64,000 nucleotides of DNA from Streptomyces sp. NRRL S-37. Lineage in GTDB: Bacteria > Actinomycetota > Actinomycetes > Streptomycetales > Streptomycetaceae. A model generated the notes under the pieces. That model ran no database searches and was not told the DNA's origin. It worked only from the letters and a program-made list of their open reading frames with translations. The position numbers and the translations under genes are program-made. Below, piece by piece: positions 18,480 to 26,180 of the stretch; positions within the stretch are counted from its first letter, which is position 1, and every line of letters begins with the position of its first letter. The stretch lies in assembly GCF_000721605.1 (NCBI RefSeq), contig NZ_JOIZ01000005.1:496001-560000 (forward strand). Direction: 5' to 3'.

Positions 18480-20174
18480 TCAGCCCGTGGTCCACCACAC
18501 GGTGGTGTCGGCGGGCACCTTCGCCTCGCCGGCCGTCTCGTCCACCTCACCGCTGGCGAGCAGGACACGGCCGTACGACGGGGTGGTCACCGACTCCCCC
18601 GTGGTGTTGGCGACGCACACGAAGTCGCCGCGCCGGAAGGCGAGGACGCCCTCGGGGGCGCGCAGCCACTCCACCGCGTCGCCGGCGCCCAGATCGGCCT
18701 GGGCGCGGCGCACGGCGAGCGCGGAGCGGTACAGCTCCAGGGTCGAGCCGGGGTCGCCGGTCTGCGCCTCGACACTCAGCCCGCCCCACTCCGCCGGCTG
18801 CGGCAGCCAGCTCCCGCCGTCGCCGAAGCCGTACGAGGAGCCCTCGCGGGTCCACGGGATCGGCACGCGGCAGCCGTCGCGGAAGCCGTCCTGGCCCGCG
18901 CCCCGGAAGTACGCCGGGTCCTGACGCACCTCGTCCGGCAGGTCCACGACGTCCGGCAGGCCGAGCTCCTCGCCCTGGTAGACGTACGCCGAACCGGGCA
19001 GCGCCAGCATCAGCAAGGTCGCGGCGCGGGCGCGGCGCAGGCCCAGTTCGCGGTCGCCGGCCAGACGGATCTGGGTGCCCAGGCCCGGCGGGTTGGCGAA
19101 GCGGGTGGCGTGGCGGGTGACGTCGTGGTTGGACAGGACCCAGGTGGCGGGGGCGCCGACCGGGCGCATGGCGTCCAGGGTGCGGTCGATGACCTCACGC
19201 AGTTCCGACGCGTCCCAGTGGGTGCCCAGGTACTGGAAGTTGAACGCCTGGTGCAGTTCGTCGGGGCGGACGTAGTTCGCGGTGCGCTCGACGGTCGGGG
19301 TCCACGCCTCGGCGACGAAAATACGCTCGCCGGAGTACTCGTCGAGGATGAGCCGCCACTGGCGGTAGATGTCGTGGACGCCGTCCTGGTCGAAGAACGG
19401 CATGACATCGTTGCCCAACAGCTTAAGCTGCTCGTGGGATCCAAGGTCGGGGAGGCCTTCCGCCTTCACCATGCCGTGGGCGACGTCGATGCGGAAGCCG
19501 TCCACGCCCATGTCCAGCCAGAAGCGGAGGATGGAGCGGAACTCGTCGCCGACCGCCGGGTGCTCCCAGTTGAAGTCGGGCTGCTCGGGCGCGAACAGGT
19601 GCAGGTACCACTCGCCGGGCGTGCCGTCGGGCTCGGTGACGCGGGTCCAGGCCGGGCCGCCGAAGATCGACTCCCAGTCGTTGGGCGGCAGCTCGCCGTT
19701 CGCGCCCTTGCCGGGGCGGAAGTGGTAGCGGTCGCGGGAGGGCGAGCCGGGGCCCTCGGCGAGGGCGCGCTTGAACCATTCGTGCTGGTCGGAGGAGTGG
19801 TTCGGAACCAGGTCGACGATGATCCGGAGGTCGAGGCCGTGGGCGTCCCGGATCAGCGCGTCCGCGTCGAGCAGGGTGCCGAACATCGGGTCGACGGCGC
19901 GGTAGTCGGCGACGTCGTAGCCGGCGTCGGCCTGCGGGGAGGCGTAGAAGGGGCTGAGCCACACGGCGTCCACGCCGAGGTCGCGCAGGTACGGCAGGCG
20001 GGAGCGGATGCCTTCCAGGTCGCCCATGCCGTCGCCGTTGCTGTCGGCGAAGCTGCGCGGGTACACCTGGTAGATCACCGCGTCCCGCCACCAGTCGCGA
20101 CGCCGGGTGACGGTGGCGACGGCCGCGTCGGTGGTGGGGGTCGGGGCCGGGGCGGCGGAGTGCTGCTGGCTCAT
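18480..20174 (-). CDS. aglA: Intracellular alpha-glucosidase (GH13)
   Basis: A 564-residue cytoplasmic GH13 enzyme of the oligo-1,6-/alpha-glucosidase type, expected to release glucose from imported maltose and maltodextrins. It begins with RDWWRDAVIYQVYPRSFADS (about residue 27), followed by GVDAVWLSPFYASPQAD, DLVPNHSS, DGFRIDVAHGMVK with the nucleophile Asp, FVAEAWTP with the acid Glu, and SNHDVTRH. There is no signal peptide. I chose ATG 20174 over the much longer open frame because AAGGAC precedes it and GH13 homology begins just after it. It is the last gene of the malE-malF-malG-aglA order, separated from malG by a large hairpin that may lower its expression. Confidence 0.88.
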   Translation of the reverse strand: MSQQHSAAPAPTPTTDAAVATVTRRRDWWRDAVIYQVYPRSFADSNGDGMGDLEGIRSRLPYLRDLGVDAVWLSPFYASPQADAGYDVADYRAVDPMFGTLLDADALIRDAHGLDLRIIVDLVPNHSSDQHEWFKRALAEGPGSPSRDRYHFRPGKGANGELPPNDWESIFGGPAWTRVTEPDGTPGEWYLHLFAPEQPDFNWEHPAVGDEFRSILRFWLDMGVDGFRIDVAHGMVKAEGLPDLGSHEQLKLLGNDVMPFFDQDGVHDIYRQWRLILDEYSGERIFVAEAWTPTVERTANYVRPDELHQAFNFQYLGTHWDASELREVIDRTLDAMRPVGAPATWVLSNHDVTRHATRFANPPGLGTQIRLAGDRELGLRRARAATLLMLALPGSAYVYQGEELGLPDVVDLPDEVRQDPAYFRGAGQDGFRDGCRVPIPWTREGSSYGFGDGGSWLPQPAEWGGLSVEAQTGDPGSTLELYRSALAVRRAQADLGAGDAVEWLRAPEGVLAFRRGDFVCVANTTGESVTTPSYGRVLLASGEVDETAGEAKVPADTTVWWTTG

Positions 20175-20230
20175 GTCGTCCTTGATACGAGTGCGGGCAG
20201 GGAAGCGGGTGGGGGCGGGCGGCGTGGAGA

Positions 20231-20280
20231 CGAGACGGCCGCGGTGGCGGCGGGGTCGGATGGCCACCGCGGCCGTCTCG
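20231..20280 (-). terminator. 18-bp hairpin between malG and aglA
   Basis: CGAGACGGCCGCGGTGGC (20231-20248) is an exact inverted copy of 20263-20280, with a 14-nt loop. It may terminate malEFG transcription, in whole or in part, or protect the upstream mRNA. Confidence 0.8.
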
Positions 20281-20398
20281 GGTCCGGGGAGGGCGACGCC
20301 GTACAGGGGCGCGGTCCGCGCCGGTGTGCGGCTCCGCGGCGCCGGCACGCCACGACGGCGCGGCGGCCGGACGACGGCGGTTCGCCCCCTGGCGGCTC

Positions 20399-21298
20399 TT
20401 ACCCCTTCGTACCGCCGGCGGTGAGGCCGGCCACCAGGTTCTTCTGCACGAGGTAGAAGAACGCGGAGACCGGTATCGCGATGAGGACCGCGGTGGCGGC
20501 CATGAGGTTGCGCTGTGCGTCGTGCTCGCTGACGAAGCTCTGCAGACCGACGGCGAGCGTGTACTTCTCGTCGTCGAGCATGAACGTCGTGGCGAAGGCG
20601 ACCTCGCCGAACGCGGTGATGAAGCTGTAGAACGCGGCGACCGCCAGCCCCGGCTTGGAGAGCGGCAGGATCAGCCGTGCGAACGTGCCGAAGGGGGTCA
20701 GCCCGTCGACGCGTCCCGCCTCGTCGATCTCGAACGGGATGGTGTCGAAGTAGCCCTTCATCAGCCAGGCGCAGTACGGCACCGCCGTCGAGCAGTAGAC
20801 GAGGACAAGTCCAAGATAACTGTCGATGAGCCGCAGGTCCGACAGGATCTGGTACATCGGGACCATCAGGACGGCGACCGGGAACATCTGGGTGACCAGG
20901 AGGACCCACATGAACTTCCGGTAGCCGGGGAAGCGCATGCGGGAGACCGCGTAGCCGGTGGTGGCGGCGACGAGGACACCGATGACCGTGGTGCCGAGCG
21001 AGACGATCAGCGAGCTCTTCAGCCAGTCGAAGAAGTTCGTGTGCTGCAGGACGAACGCGTAGTTGTCCAGCGTCATCTTGCCCCAGATGCCGCCGGGGTG
21101 CAGATAGTCGTCCTTGTCGGGGCCGAGGGACAGGAAGACCAGCCAGGCGACCGGGAACAGCGCGACCAGACCGGCCACGGTCAGGACGCCGTGCGAGGTG
21201 AGGCGGGCCAGGGGGCCGCTCTCGCCGCGCCGGCGCACCTTACGGGGTGCGGCAGGCCGGTCCGCCGGAGCGGTGGGGGTGACCGATGTGGTGCTCAT
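20399..21298 (-). CDS. malG: Maltose/maltodextrin ABC transporter permease MalG
   Basis: A 299-residue inner-membrane permease with six predicted helices; the first is LTSHGVLTVAGLVALFPVAW near residue 30. The EAA loop that docks on the ATPase is visible near residue 200 as IDEAGRVDGLTPFGTFARLI. It pairs with MalF to move maltose and maltodextrins delivered by MalE. The ATPase is not encoded here; in Streptomyces the shared MsiK supplies it. The start is ATG 21298. MalF ends 13 nt upstream, so the two are one transcript. Confidence 0.95.
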   Translation of the reverse strand: MSTTSVTPTAPADRPAAPRKVRRRGESGPLARLTSHGVLTVAGLVALFPVAWLVFLSLGPDKDDYLHPGGIWGKMTLDNYAFVLQHTNFFDWLKSSLIVSLGTTVIGVLVAATTGYAVSRMRFPGYRKFMWVLLVTQMFPVAVLMVPMYQILSDLRLIDSYLGLVLVYCSTAVPYCAWLMKGYFDTIPFEIDEAGRVDGLTPFGTFARLILPLSKPGLAVAAFYSFITAFGEVAFATTFMLDDEKYTLAVGLQSFVSEHDAQRNLMAATAVLIAIPVSAFFYLVQKNLVAGLTAGGTKG

Positions 21299-21311
21299 GG
21301 GGACTCCTGCC

Positions 21312-22316
21312 TCAGATCGCGAGCTGCTGCTCATTGCGGTTCAGCCAGCGGCGGTAGAAGGAGGTGAAGACGACGAGGATGGCCAGCAGCAGCATGCCGT
21401 AGGCCGCGGACTCGGCGAACTCGCGCGGCTGCTGCCCGAAGCCCAGGTAGTAGGACCAGGTGACCAGGATCTGGGCGTCCGGGGCGGTGTTGCCGAACAG
21501 CAGGAAGATGATCGCGAACTGGTTGAAGGTCCAGATCACACCGAGCAGGACCACGGTGGAGCTGACCGAGCGCAGTCCGGGCAGGGTGACGTTGCGGAAC
21601 CGCTGCCAGGCGTTCGCGCCGTCCATCTCGGCCGCCTCGTACAGGCTGGCGTCGATGGACTGCAGACCGCCGAGCAGGGAGATCATCATGAACGGCACAC
21701 CGCACCAGGTGTTGACCATGACCGCGGCGAACCGCTGCCAGAAGGTGTCCTCCAGCCAGGCCGGCGAGGGCAGGCCGAGGGAGTCCAGGGCGGTGTTGAC
21801 GATGCCGGCGTCGGCGAGCATGAAGCGCCAGCCGAAGACGGTGACGAAGGTCGGCACGGCCCACGGCAGGATCAGGACCAGCCGGTAGAAGGTGCGGCCG
21901 CGGATCTTCTGGTTGAGCAGCAGGGCGAGGCCCAGGCCGATGGTGTAGTGCAGGGTGACGCAGGCGGCCGTCCACACGATCGTCCAGACGAACTTGGACC
22001 AGAAGCGGTCGTAGGCCGTCTCGCCCCACAGGATGTCGGCGTAGTTGTCGATGCCGATGAACTTGTAGGTGGCCTCGATCTCGTTGACGCCGATGGTGCG
22101 GGCCGAGTTCAGACTGTCCGCGTCGGTGAGCGTGAGATAGAAGCCGTACGCCAGGGGGTACAGCACGATGACGCCGAGCACGAGCGCCACCGGCGCGATC
22201 ATGGCGTAGGCGTACCAGTGCTTCTGGTATCCGCGCTTCAGACGGCCGGCCGGCCCGGGGCGGGGCGCGCGGTCACCGCGGCGCTTGCCGGTCGCGCGGT
22301 CGATGGTGACAGTCAT
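21312..22316 (-). CDS. malF: Maltose/maltodextrin ABC transporter permease MalF
   Basis: A 334-residue permease of the MalF type. A basic N-terminus is followed by YAMIAPVALVLGVIVLYPLA (first helix, about 38-58), a periplasm-side loop, and the EAA motif near residue 235 (YEAAEMDGANAWQRFRNVTL). About six helices are evident; it lacks the large P2 loop and extra helices of the enteric protein. It works with MalG and MalE. The gene lies between a malE-malF hairpin and malG. Confidence 0.95.
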   Translation of the reverse strand: MTVTIDRATGKRRGDRAPRPGPAGRLKRGYQKHWYAYAMIAPVALVLGVIVLYPLAYGFYLTLTDADSLNSARTIGVNEIEATYKFIGIDNYADILWGETAYDRFWSKFVWTIVWTAACVTLHYTIGLGLALLLNQKIRGRTFYRLVLILPWAVPTFVTVFGWRFMLADAGIVNTALDSLGLPSPAWLEDTFWQRFAAVMVNTWCGVPFMMISLLGGLQSIDASLYEAAEMDGANAWQRFRNVTLPGLRSVSSTVVLLGVIWTFNQFAIIFLLFGNTAPDAQILVTWSYYLGFGQQPREFAESAAYGMLLLAILVVFTSFYRRWLNRNEQQLAI

Positions 22317-22363
22317 GGTTCGGCACCTTCTGGATGGTCAAGGGGTACGGCACACAGGCCGGC

Positions 22364-22404
22364 GGCCGCCGGACCCTCCCCTCCTGGAAGCGGGTCCGGC
22401 GGCC
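22364..22404 (-). terminator. Attenuating hairpin between malE and malF
   Basis: A 13-bp perfect stem (22364-22376 with 22392-22404) with a 15-nt loop follows the malE stop codon. Hairpins here usually stabilise the binding-protein mRNA and reduce read-through, so MalE is made in excess over the permeases. Confidence 0.7.
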
Positions 22405-22413
22405 ACACGGGCG

Positions 22414-23685
22414 TTACTTGCTGAAGTCCGGCACCAGCTTGGCGATCGCGGTCTCGACGTCGCCCAGACCCTTGTCCAGGGACTTCTTGCCGCTCGCGAT
22501 CTGCGGGAGCTCGTCGTCCAGCGGGCCCCACAGGGAGCTGTACTCGGGCAGGGCCGGGCGCGGCTGGGCGGCGGAGAGGACCGTCTGGTAGCCGGCGATG
22601 CCCGGGTCGGCCTTGACCTTGCCGGTGTAGGCGTCGTCGCGGGTGGGCAGCGTGGAGTTCTTCAGCGCGATGGTCTCCTGCGCCTTGGCCGAGGTCATGA
22701 AGTTGACGAACTTCAGCGCGGCGGCCTGCTTGTCCTTGCCGGAGCCGGCGTAGACGGAGAGGTTGTGGCCGCCGGTCGGGGCGCCCGCCGTGCCGGTGGA
22801 GCCGGCCGGGACGGGGACGATGCCGAGGTTGTTCTTGTCCTTGAACGCGGAGCCCTTGTAGAAGTTGGTGATCTCCCACGGGCCCTGGATGATCGAGGCG
22901 ACCTTGCCGTTGACGAACGCGTCCTGGATGTGCGTGTAGGCGTCGGCGGTGACGTCGGCCTTGTGCAGGCCCTTGCCGTCGAAGAGGTCCAGCCAGGTGC
23001 CGTACGCCTTCTGGGCCTCGGGCGACCTGACGGTGACCTTCTTGGCGTCGGCGTCGACCATGTCGGTGCCCTCGCCGTACAGGAACGGCTGGGCGTAGTA
23101 GCCGGCCGTGGAGCCCCAGTAGCCGTCGACGCCGGTCTTGTCCTTGATGGTGGCGGCGGCCTTCTTCAGGTCGTCCCAGGTCTTGGGGGCCTCGACGCCG
23201 GCCTTCTCGAACAGTTCCTTGTTGTAGACGAAGGCGAGGGTGTCCGTGGTGAAGGGGACGCCGTAGGTCTTGCCCTCGTACTTCGCCTGCTCGATCAGGT
23301 TGGGCTTGAACTTGTCCTGCTCGGCGAGGGCGTCGGTGCCGTCCAGCGGCAGGAAGAAGCCCTTCTTGGCGAAGGCGGGGGTCCAGCCGACCTCGGAGCG
23401 CAGCACGTCGGGGGCGCCCGACGCGCCGGCGGCGGTGTCGAACTTGTTCTGCGCCTGGTCGAAGGGGACGTTGACGTACTCGACCTTGATGTCCTTGTTG
23501 GCGGCCTCGAACTCCTTGACCAGGGCCTGGTACGTCGGCGCCTCGTTGGTCGCGTTGGAGGTGTCCCACCAGGTGATGGTGACCGGACCGCCGGCCGAGT
23601 CGCCGCTGTCGCCGTCTCCGCCGCAGGCCGTCGCCGCGAGGGCGAGGGACGCCACCAGCGCGGTGGCCGCTATGCCACGCCGCAT
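22414..23685 (-). CDS. malE: Maltose/maltodextrin-binding lipoprotein MalE
   Basis: A 423-residue extracellular solute-binding protein (family 1). The N-terminus is a lipoprotein signal, MRRGIAATALVASLALAATA followed by CGG, so the protein is anchored by lipid to the outer face of the membrane. ITWWDTSNATNEAPTYQ follows near residue 40, and INGKVASIIQGPWEI-like segments appear mid-protein. It captures maltose and maltodextrins for MalFG. I chose ATG 23685 because AAGGAG lies 7 nt upstream; the longer open frame runs back through the operators. It is transcribed divergently from malR. Confidence 0.95.
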   Translation of the reverse strand: MRRGIAATALVASLALAATACGGDGDSGDSAGGPVTITWWDTSNATNEAPTYQALVKEFEAANKDIKVEYVNVPFDQAQNKFDTAAGASGAPDVLRSEVGWTPAFAKKGFFLPLDGTDALAEQDKFKPNLIEQAKYEGKTYGVPFTTDTLAFVYNKELFEKAGVEAPKTWDDLKKAAATIKDKTGVDGYWGSTAGYYAQPFLYGEGTDMVDADAKKVTVRSPEAQKAYGTWLDLFDGKGLHKADVTADAYTHIQDAFVNGKVASIIQGPWEITNFYKGSAFKDKNNLGIVPVPAGSTGTAGAPTGGHNLSVYAGSGKDKQAAALKFVNFMTSAKAQETIALKNSTLPTRDDAYTGKVKADPGIAGYQTVLSAAQPRPALPEYSSLWGPLDDELPQIASGKKSLDKGLGDVETAIAKLVPDFSK

Positions 23686-23817
23686 GAGGTTCTCCTTGAG
23701 GGTGAAAGCCCGTAAGTGCAGGTGCGGCCCCGTCTGCCGTCCTGCCGACTTGCCGACCGCGCCGTTGCCGCCGCCGGGCGACGTGAACGTAACAGCGCTG
23801 GAACCTTTTCGAAAGAC

Positions 23818-23838
23818 CTTGCAGAAAAGTTTTGCAAG
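23818..23838 (-). promoter_or_regulatory. MalR operator candidate at the malE promoter
   Basis: An inverted repeat with CTTGCA (23818-23823) and TGCAAG (23833-23838), separated by 9 nt, lies about 135 nt from the malE start. LacI-family regulators bind such palindromes, and MalR is encoded divergently next door. Confidence 0.7.
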
Positions 23839-23925
23839 CACCGCCGAGAGTTATGCCGTCGTGACCTGTCCCCGACCGCCCGGCACCCCGGGTTTCCGCC
23901 CGTACGACAGGGGTTCGGACGGTTG

Positions 23926-23949
23926 TGCAAGACTCTGCAAGCACTTGCC
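23926..23949 (+). promoter_or_regulatory. Second MalR operator candidate in the malE-malR intergenic region
   Basis: TGCAAG (23926), TGCAAG (23936) and CTTGCC (23944) are clustered, giving one direct and one inverted pair of the same half-site found at malE. The whole 23686-24107 stretch between the two genes has no other recognisable gene. Confidence 0.6.
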
Positions 23950-24093
23950 ATCCGTTGCCGCCGGGGGAATCATCCCTTGCGGAGCGGACGCCGACCACGA
24001 CTTGAGGGACCGCGATGACCCAGCAGCCCGCAGCGGGCCGTTCGACGGCGCGCACCAGGCGTCCGATCGGTGTGCAAGGGGAGAACCGGCAGC

Positions 24094-24099
24094 TACAGT
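24094..24099 (+). promoter_or_regulatory. -10 box of a leaderless malR promoter
   Basis: TACAGT ends 8 nt before GTG 24108, with no Shine-Dalgarno site in between. Confidence 0.45.
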
Positions 24100-24107
24100 C
24101 CAGTCCT

Positions 24108-25142
24108 GTGACCACACGCCTTGCCGACATCGCTGCTCAGGCGGGGGTGAGCGAGGCGACCGTCAGCCGCGTCCTCAATGGCAAGCCGGGCGTCGCCGCC
24201 ACCACCCGCCAGTCCGTGCTCGCCGCCCTCGACGTCCTCGGCTACGAGCGTCCGGTGCGGCTGCGGCAGCGCAGCGAGGGCCTGGTCGGGCTGATCACCC
24301 CGGAGCTGGAGAACCCGATCTTCCCGGCGCTGGCCCAGGTCATCGGGCAGGCGCTGACCCGGCAGGGCTACACGCCGGTGCTCGCCACCCAGACCCCGGG
24401 CGGGTCGACGGAGGACGAGCTCACCGAGATGCTCGTGGACCGCGGGGTGGCCGGCATCATCTACGTCTCCGGACTGCACGCGGACACCACCGCCGACACC
24501 CAGCGCTACGAGCGGCTGCGGGCGCAGGGCGTGCCGTTCGTGCTCGTGGACGGTTTCTCGCCGAAGGTGCAGGCGCCGTTCATCTCCCCCGACGACCGGG
24601 CCGCGATGGCGCTCGCCGTCACCCACCTGGTCTCCCTCGGCCACACCCGGATCGGGCTGGCGCTCGGGCCGAAGCGGTTCGTGCCGGTGCAGCGCAAGAT
24701 CGAGGGCTTCGTGCGCGCCGTGCAGGAGCAGCTCGGGCTGAGCGCCGAGACGGTCGAGACCGAGCTGGTCCAGCACTCGCTGTACACGCTGGAGGGCGGC
24801 CAGGCCGCCGCCACCGCGCTGATGGACCGCGCCTGCACGGCGGTGGTGTGCGCGAGCGACATGATGGCGCTGGGCGCGATACGGGCGGCCCGGCAGCGCG
24901 GTCTGGACGTGCCGAAGGACATCTCGGTGGTCGGCTTCGACGACTCCCCGCTGATCGCCTTCACCGACCCGCCGCTGACCACGGTCCGCAAGCCGGTCCC
25001 GGCGATGGGCCAGGCCGCGGTGCGCACGCTACTGGAGGAGATCGGCGGAACGCCCGCGCCGCACAGCGAGTTCGTGTTCATGCCGGAACTGGTGGTGCGC
25101 GGTTCGACCGCTTCGGCCCCTGGGGACCGCCATCGTCCCTAG
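24108..25142 (+). CDS. malR: LacI-family maltose regulator MalR (Reg1)
   Basis: A 344-residue repressor. The N-terminal LacI HTH is TTRLADIAAQAGVSEATVSR followed by VLNGKPGV and a hinge (to about residue 60); the periplasmic-binding-like effector domain follows, ending FTDPPLTTVRKPVPAMGQAA with conserved DDSPLIAF. It is nearly the same as the well-studied Streptomyces MalR/Reg1, which represses malEFG and amylase genes and mediates glucose repression. GTG 24108 gives the usual LacI start but has no nearby ribosome-binding site. An ATG at 24015 with GAGGGA upstream would add 31 residues and remains possible. It is divergent from malE. Confidence 0.93.
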   Translation: MTTRLADIAAQAGVSEATVSRVLNGKPGVAATTRQSVLAALDVLGYERPVRLRQRSEGLVGLITPELENPIFPALAQVIGQALTRQGYTPVLATQTPGGSTEDELTEMLVDRGVAGIIYVSGLHADTTADTQRYERLRAQGVPFVLVDGFSPKVQAPFISPDDRAAMALAVTHLVSLGHTRIGLALGPKRFVPVQRKIEGFVRAVQEQLGLSAETVETELVQHSLYTLEGGQAAATALMDRACTAVVCASDMMALGAIRAARQRGLDVPKDISVVGFDDSPLIAFTDPPLTTVRKPVPAMGQAAVRTLLEEIGGTPAPHSEFVFMPELVVRGSTASAPGDRHRP

Positions 25143-25259
25143 GGTGGAGAGGAGGGCCCCCGGCGCACTGCCACAGGAGGAAGGGGCGGGCCTGCCCCTG
25201 GGGAGAACGTGCGGGTCGGGCCCGACCGGGGGATGATCTGGTGGGAGGGTCTTTTCTGG

Positions 25260-25265
25260 CAGACT
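25260..25265 (+). promoter_or_regulatory. -10 box of a leaderless promoter (PAP2 gene)
   Basis: CAGACT ends 7 nt before ATG 25273; no ribosome-binding site is present. Confidence 0.5.
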
Positions 25266-25272
25266 CTGGCCC

Positions 25273-26142
25273 ATGGGTGACACGACGGTGACGACGCTGG
25301 AAGGCCGGGAAGAGGCCGCAGCGCACCCTGTCGCGGAGAAGACGGGGCCGGGCCGTCTGCGCCGTCTGCGCTCGCCCCGCCGGCCCCGGCTGTGGTTCGA
25401 GATCCTGCTGATCGCGGTAAGTTACTGGACGTACTCGCTGATCCGCAACGCCGTGCCGGAACAGCGGGCCGAGGCGCTGCGCAACGCCGACGGGATCTGG
25501 CGCCTGGAACAGCAACTGGGCCTCGCCGTCGAGGAGTCCGTCAACCACGCCGTGAACTCGGTGACCTGGCTCGTCGTCGGCATGAACTACTACTACGCCA
25601 CCCTGCACTTCGTGGTGACGCTGGGCGTCCTGGTGTGGCTCTACCGCGGTCATCCCGGCCGGTACGCGGCGGCCCGCCTGGTCCTCTTCACCACCACCGG
25701 CATCGCCCTCGTCGGCTACTACCTGTATCCGCTCGCCCCGCCCCGGCTGATGAACGGCCAGGACTTCATCGACACCGTCCTGGTCCACCAGACGTGGGGG
25801 TCGATGGCCTCCGGCGACCTGAAGAACATGTCGAACCAGTACGCCGCGATGCCGTCGATGCACATCGGCTGGTCGGTGTGGTGCGGGCTGACGATCTTCG
25901 CGCTGGCCACCGTCCCCTGGGTGCGGGTGCTGGGTCTGATATACCCGGTGGCCACGCTGGTGGTCATCGTCGCCACCGCCAACCACTTCTGGCTGGACGC
26001 GGTGGGCGGCGTCCTCTGCCTGTCCTTCGGGTACGGCGTCGCACTGCTCTGGTACGGACGCCGGCCGTACACCCTGCCGAGGCGGGTGCCCGAACAGCGG
26101 AGACGGGAACCGGAGCGTATCCCGGTGCCGAAGCAGGGCTAG
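25273..26142 (+). CDS. PAP2-superfamily membrane phosphatase
   Basis: A 289-residue protein with five to six transmembrane helices after a charged 38-residue start. The phosphatase motifs are AAMPSMHIGWS (motif with the catalytic His, about residue 195) and ANHFWLDAVGG (about residue 240). An upstream Lys/Arg element is less clear. The layout matches the Aur1/Ipt1-like branch of PAP2 proteins, which act on lipid phosphates or transfer inositol phosphate. The lipid substrate is not readable from sequence. It follows malR by 130 nt but has its own leaderless-type promoter. It is convergent with glnE. Confidence 0.88.
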   Translation: MGDTTVTTLEGREEAAAHPVAEKTGPGRLRRLRSPRRPRLWFEILLIAVSYWTYSLIRNAVPEQRAEALRNADGIWRLEQQLGLAVEESVNHAVNSVTWLVVGMNYYYATLHFVVTLGVLVWLYRGHPGRYAAARLVLFTTTGIALVGYYLYPLAPPRLMNGQDFIDTVLVHQTWGSMASGDLKNMSNQYAAMPSMHIGWSVWCGLTIFALATVPWVRVLGLIYPVATLVVIVATANHFWLDAVGGVLCLSFGYGVALLWYGRRPYTLPRRVPEQRRREPERIPVPKQG

Positions 26143-26180
26143 GGCGGCGCCTCCTCAGGAGGGCCGGGCCCCGCCGGGGG

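Noticed and set aside
24015..24107. ATG-initiated 31-residue extension of MalR
   Set aside because: It has a fair GAGGGA site, but the added residues are low-complexity and no LacI-family protein needs them. Kept only as an alternative start.
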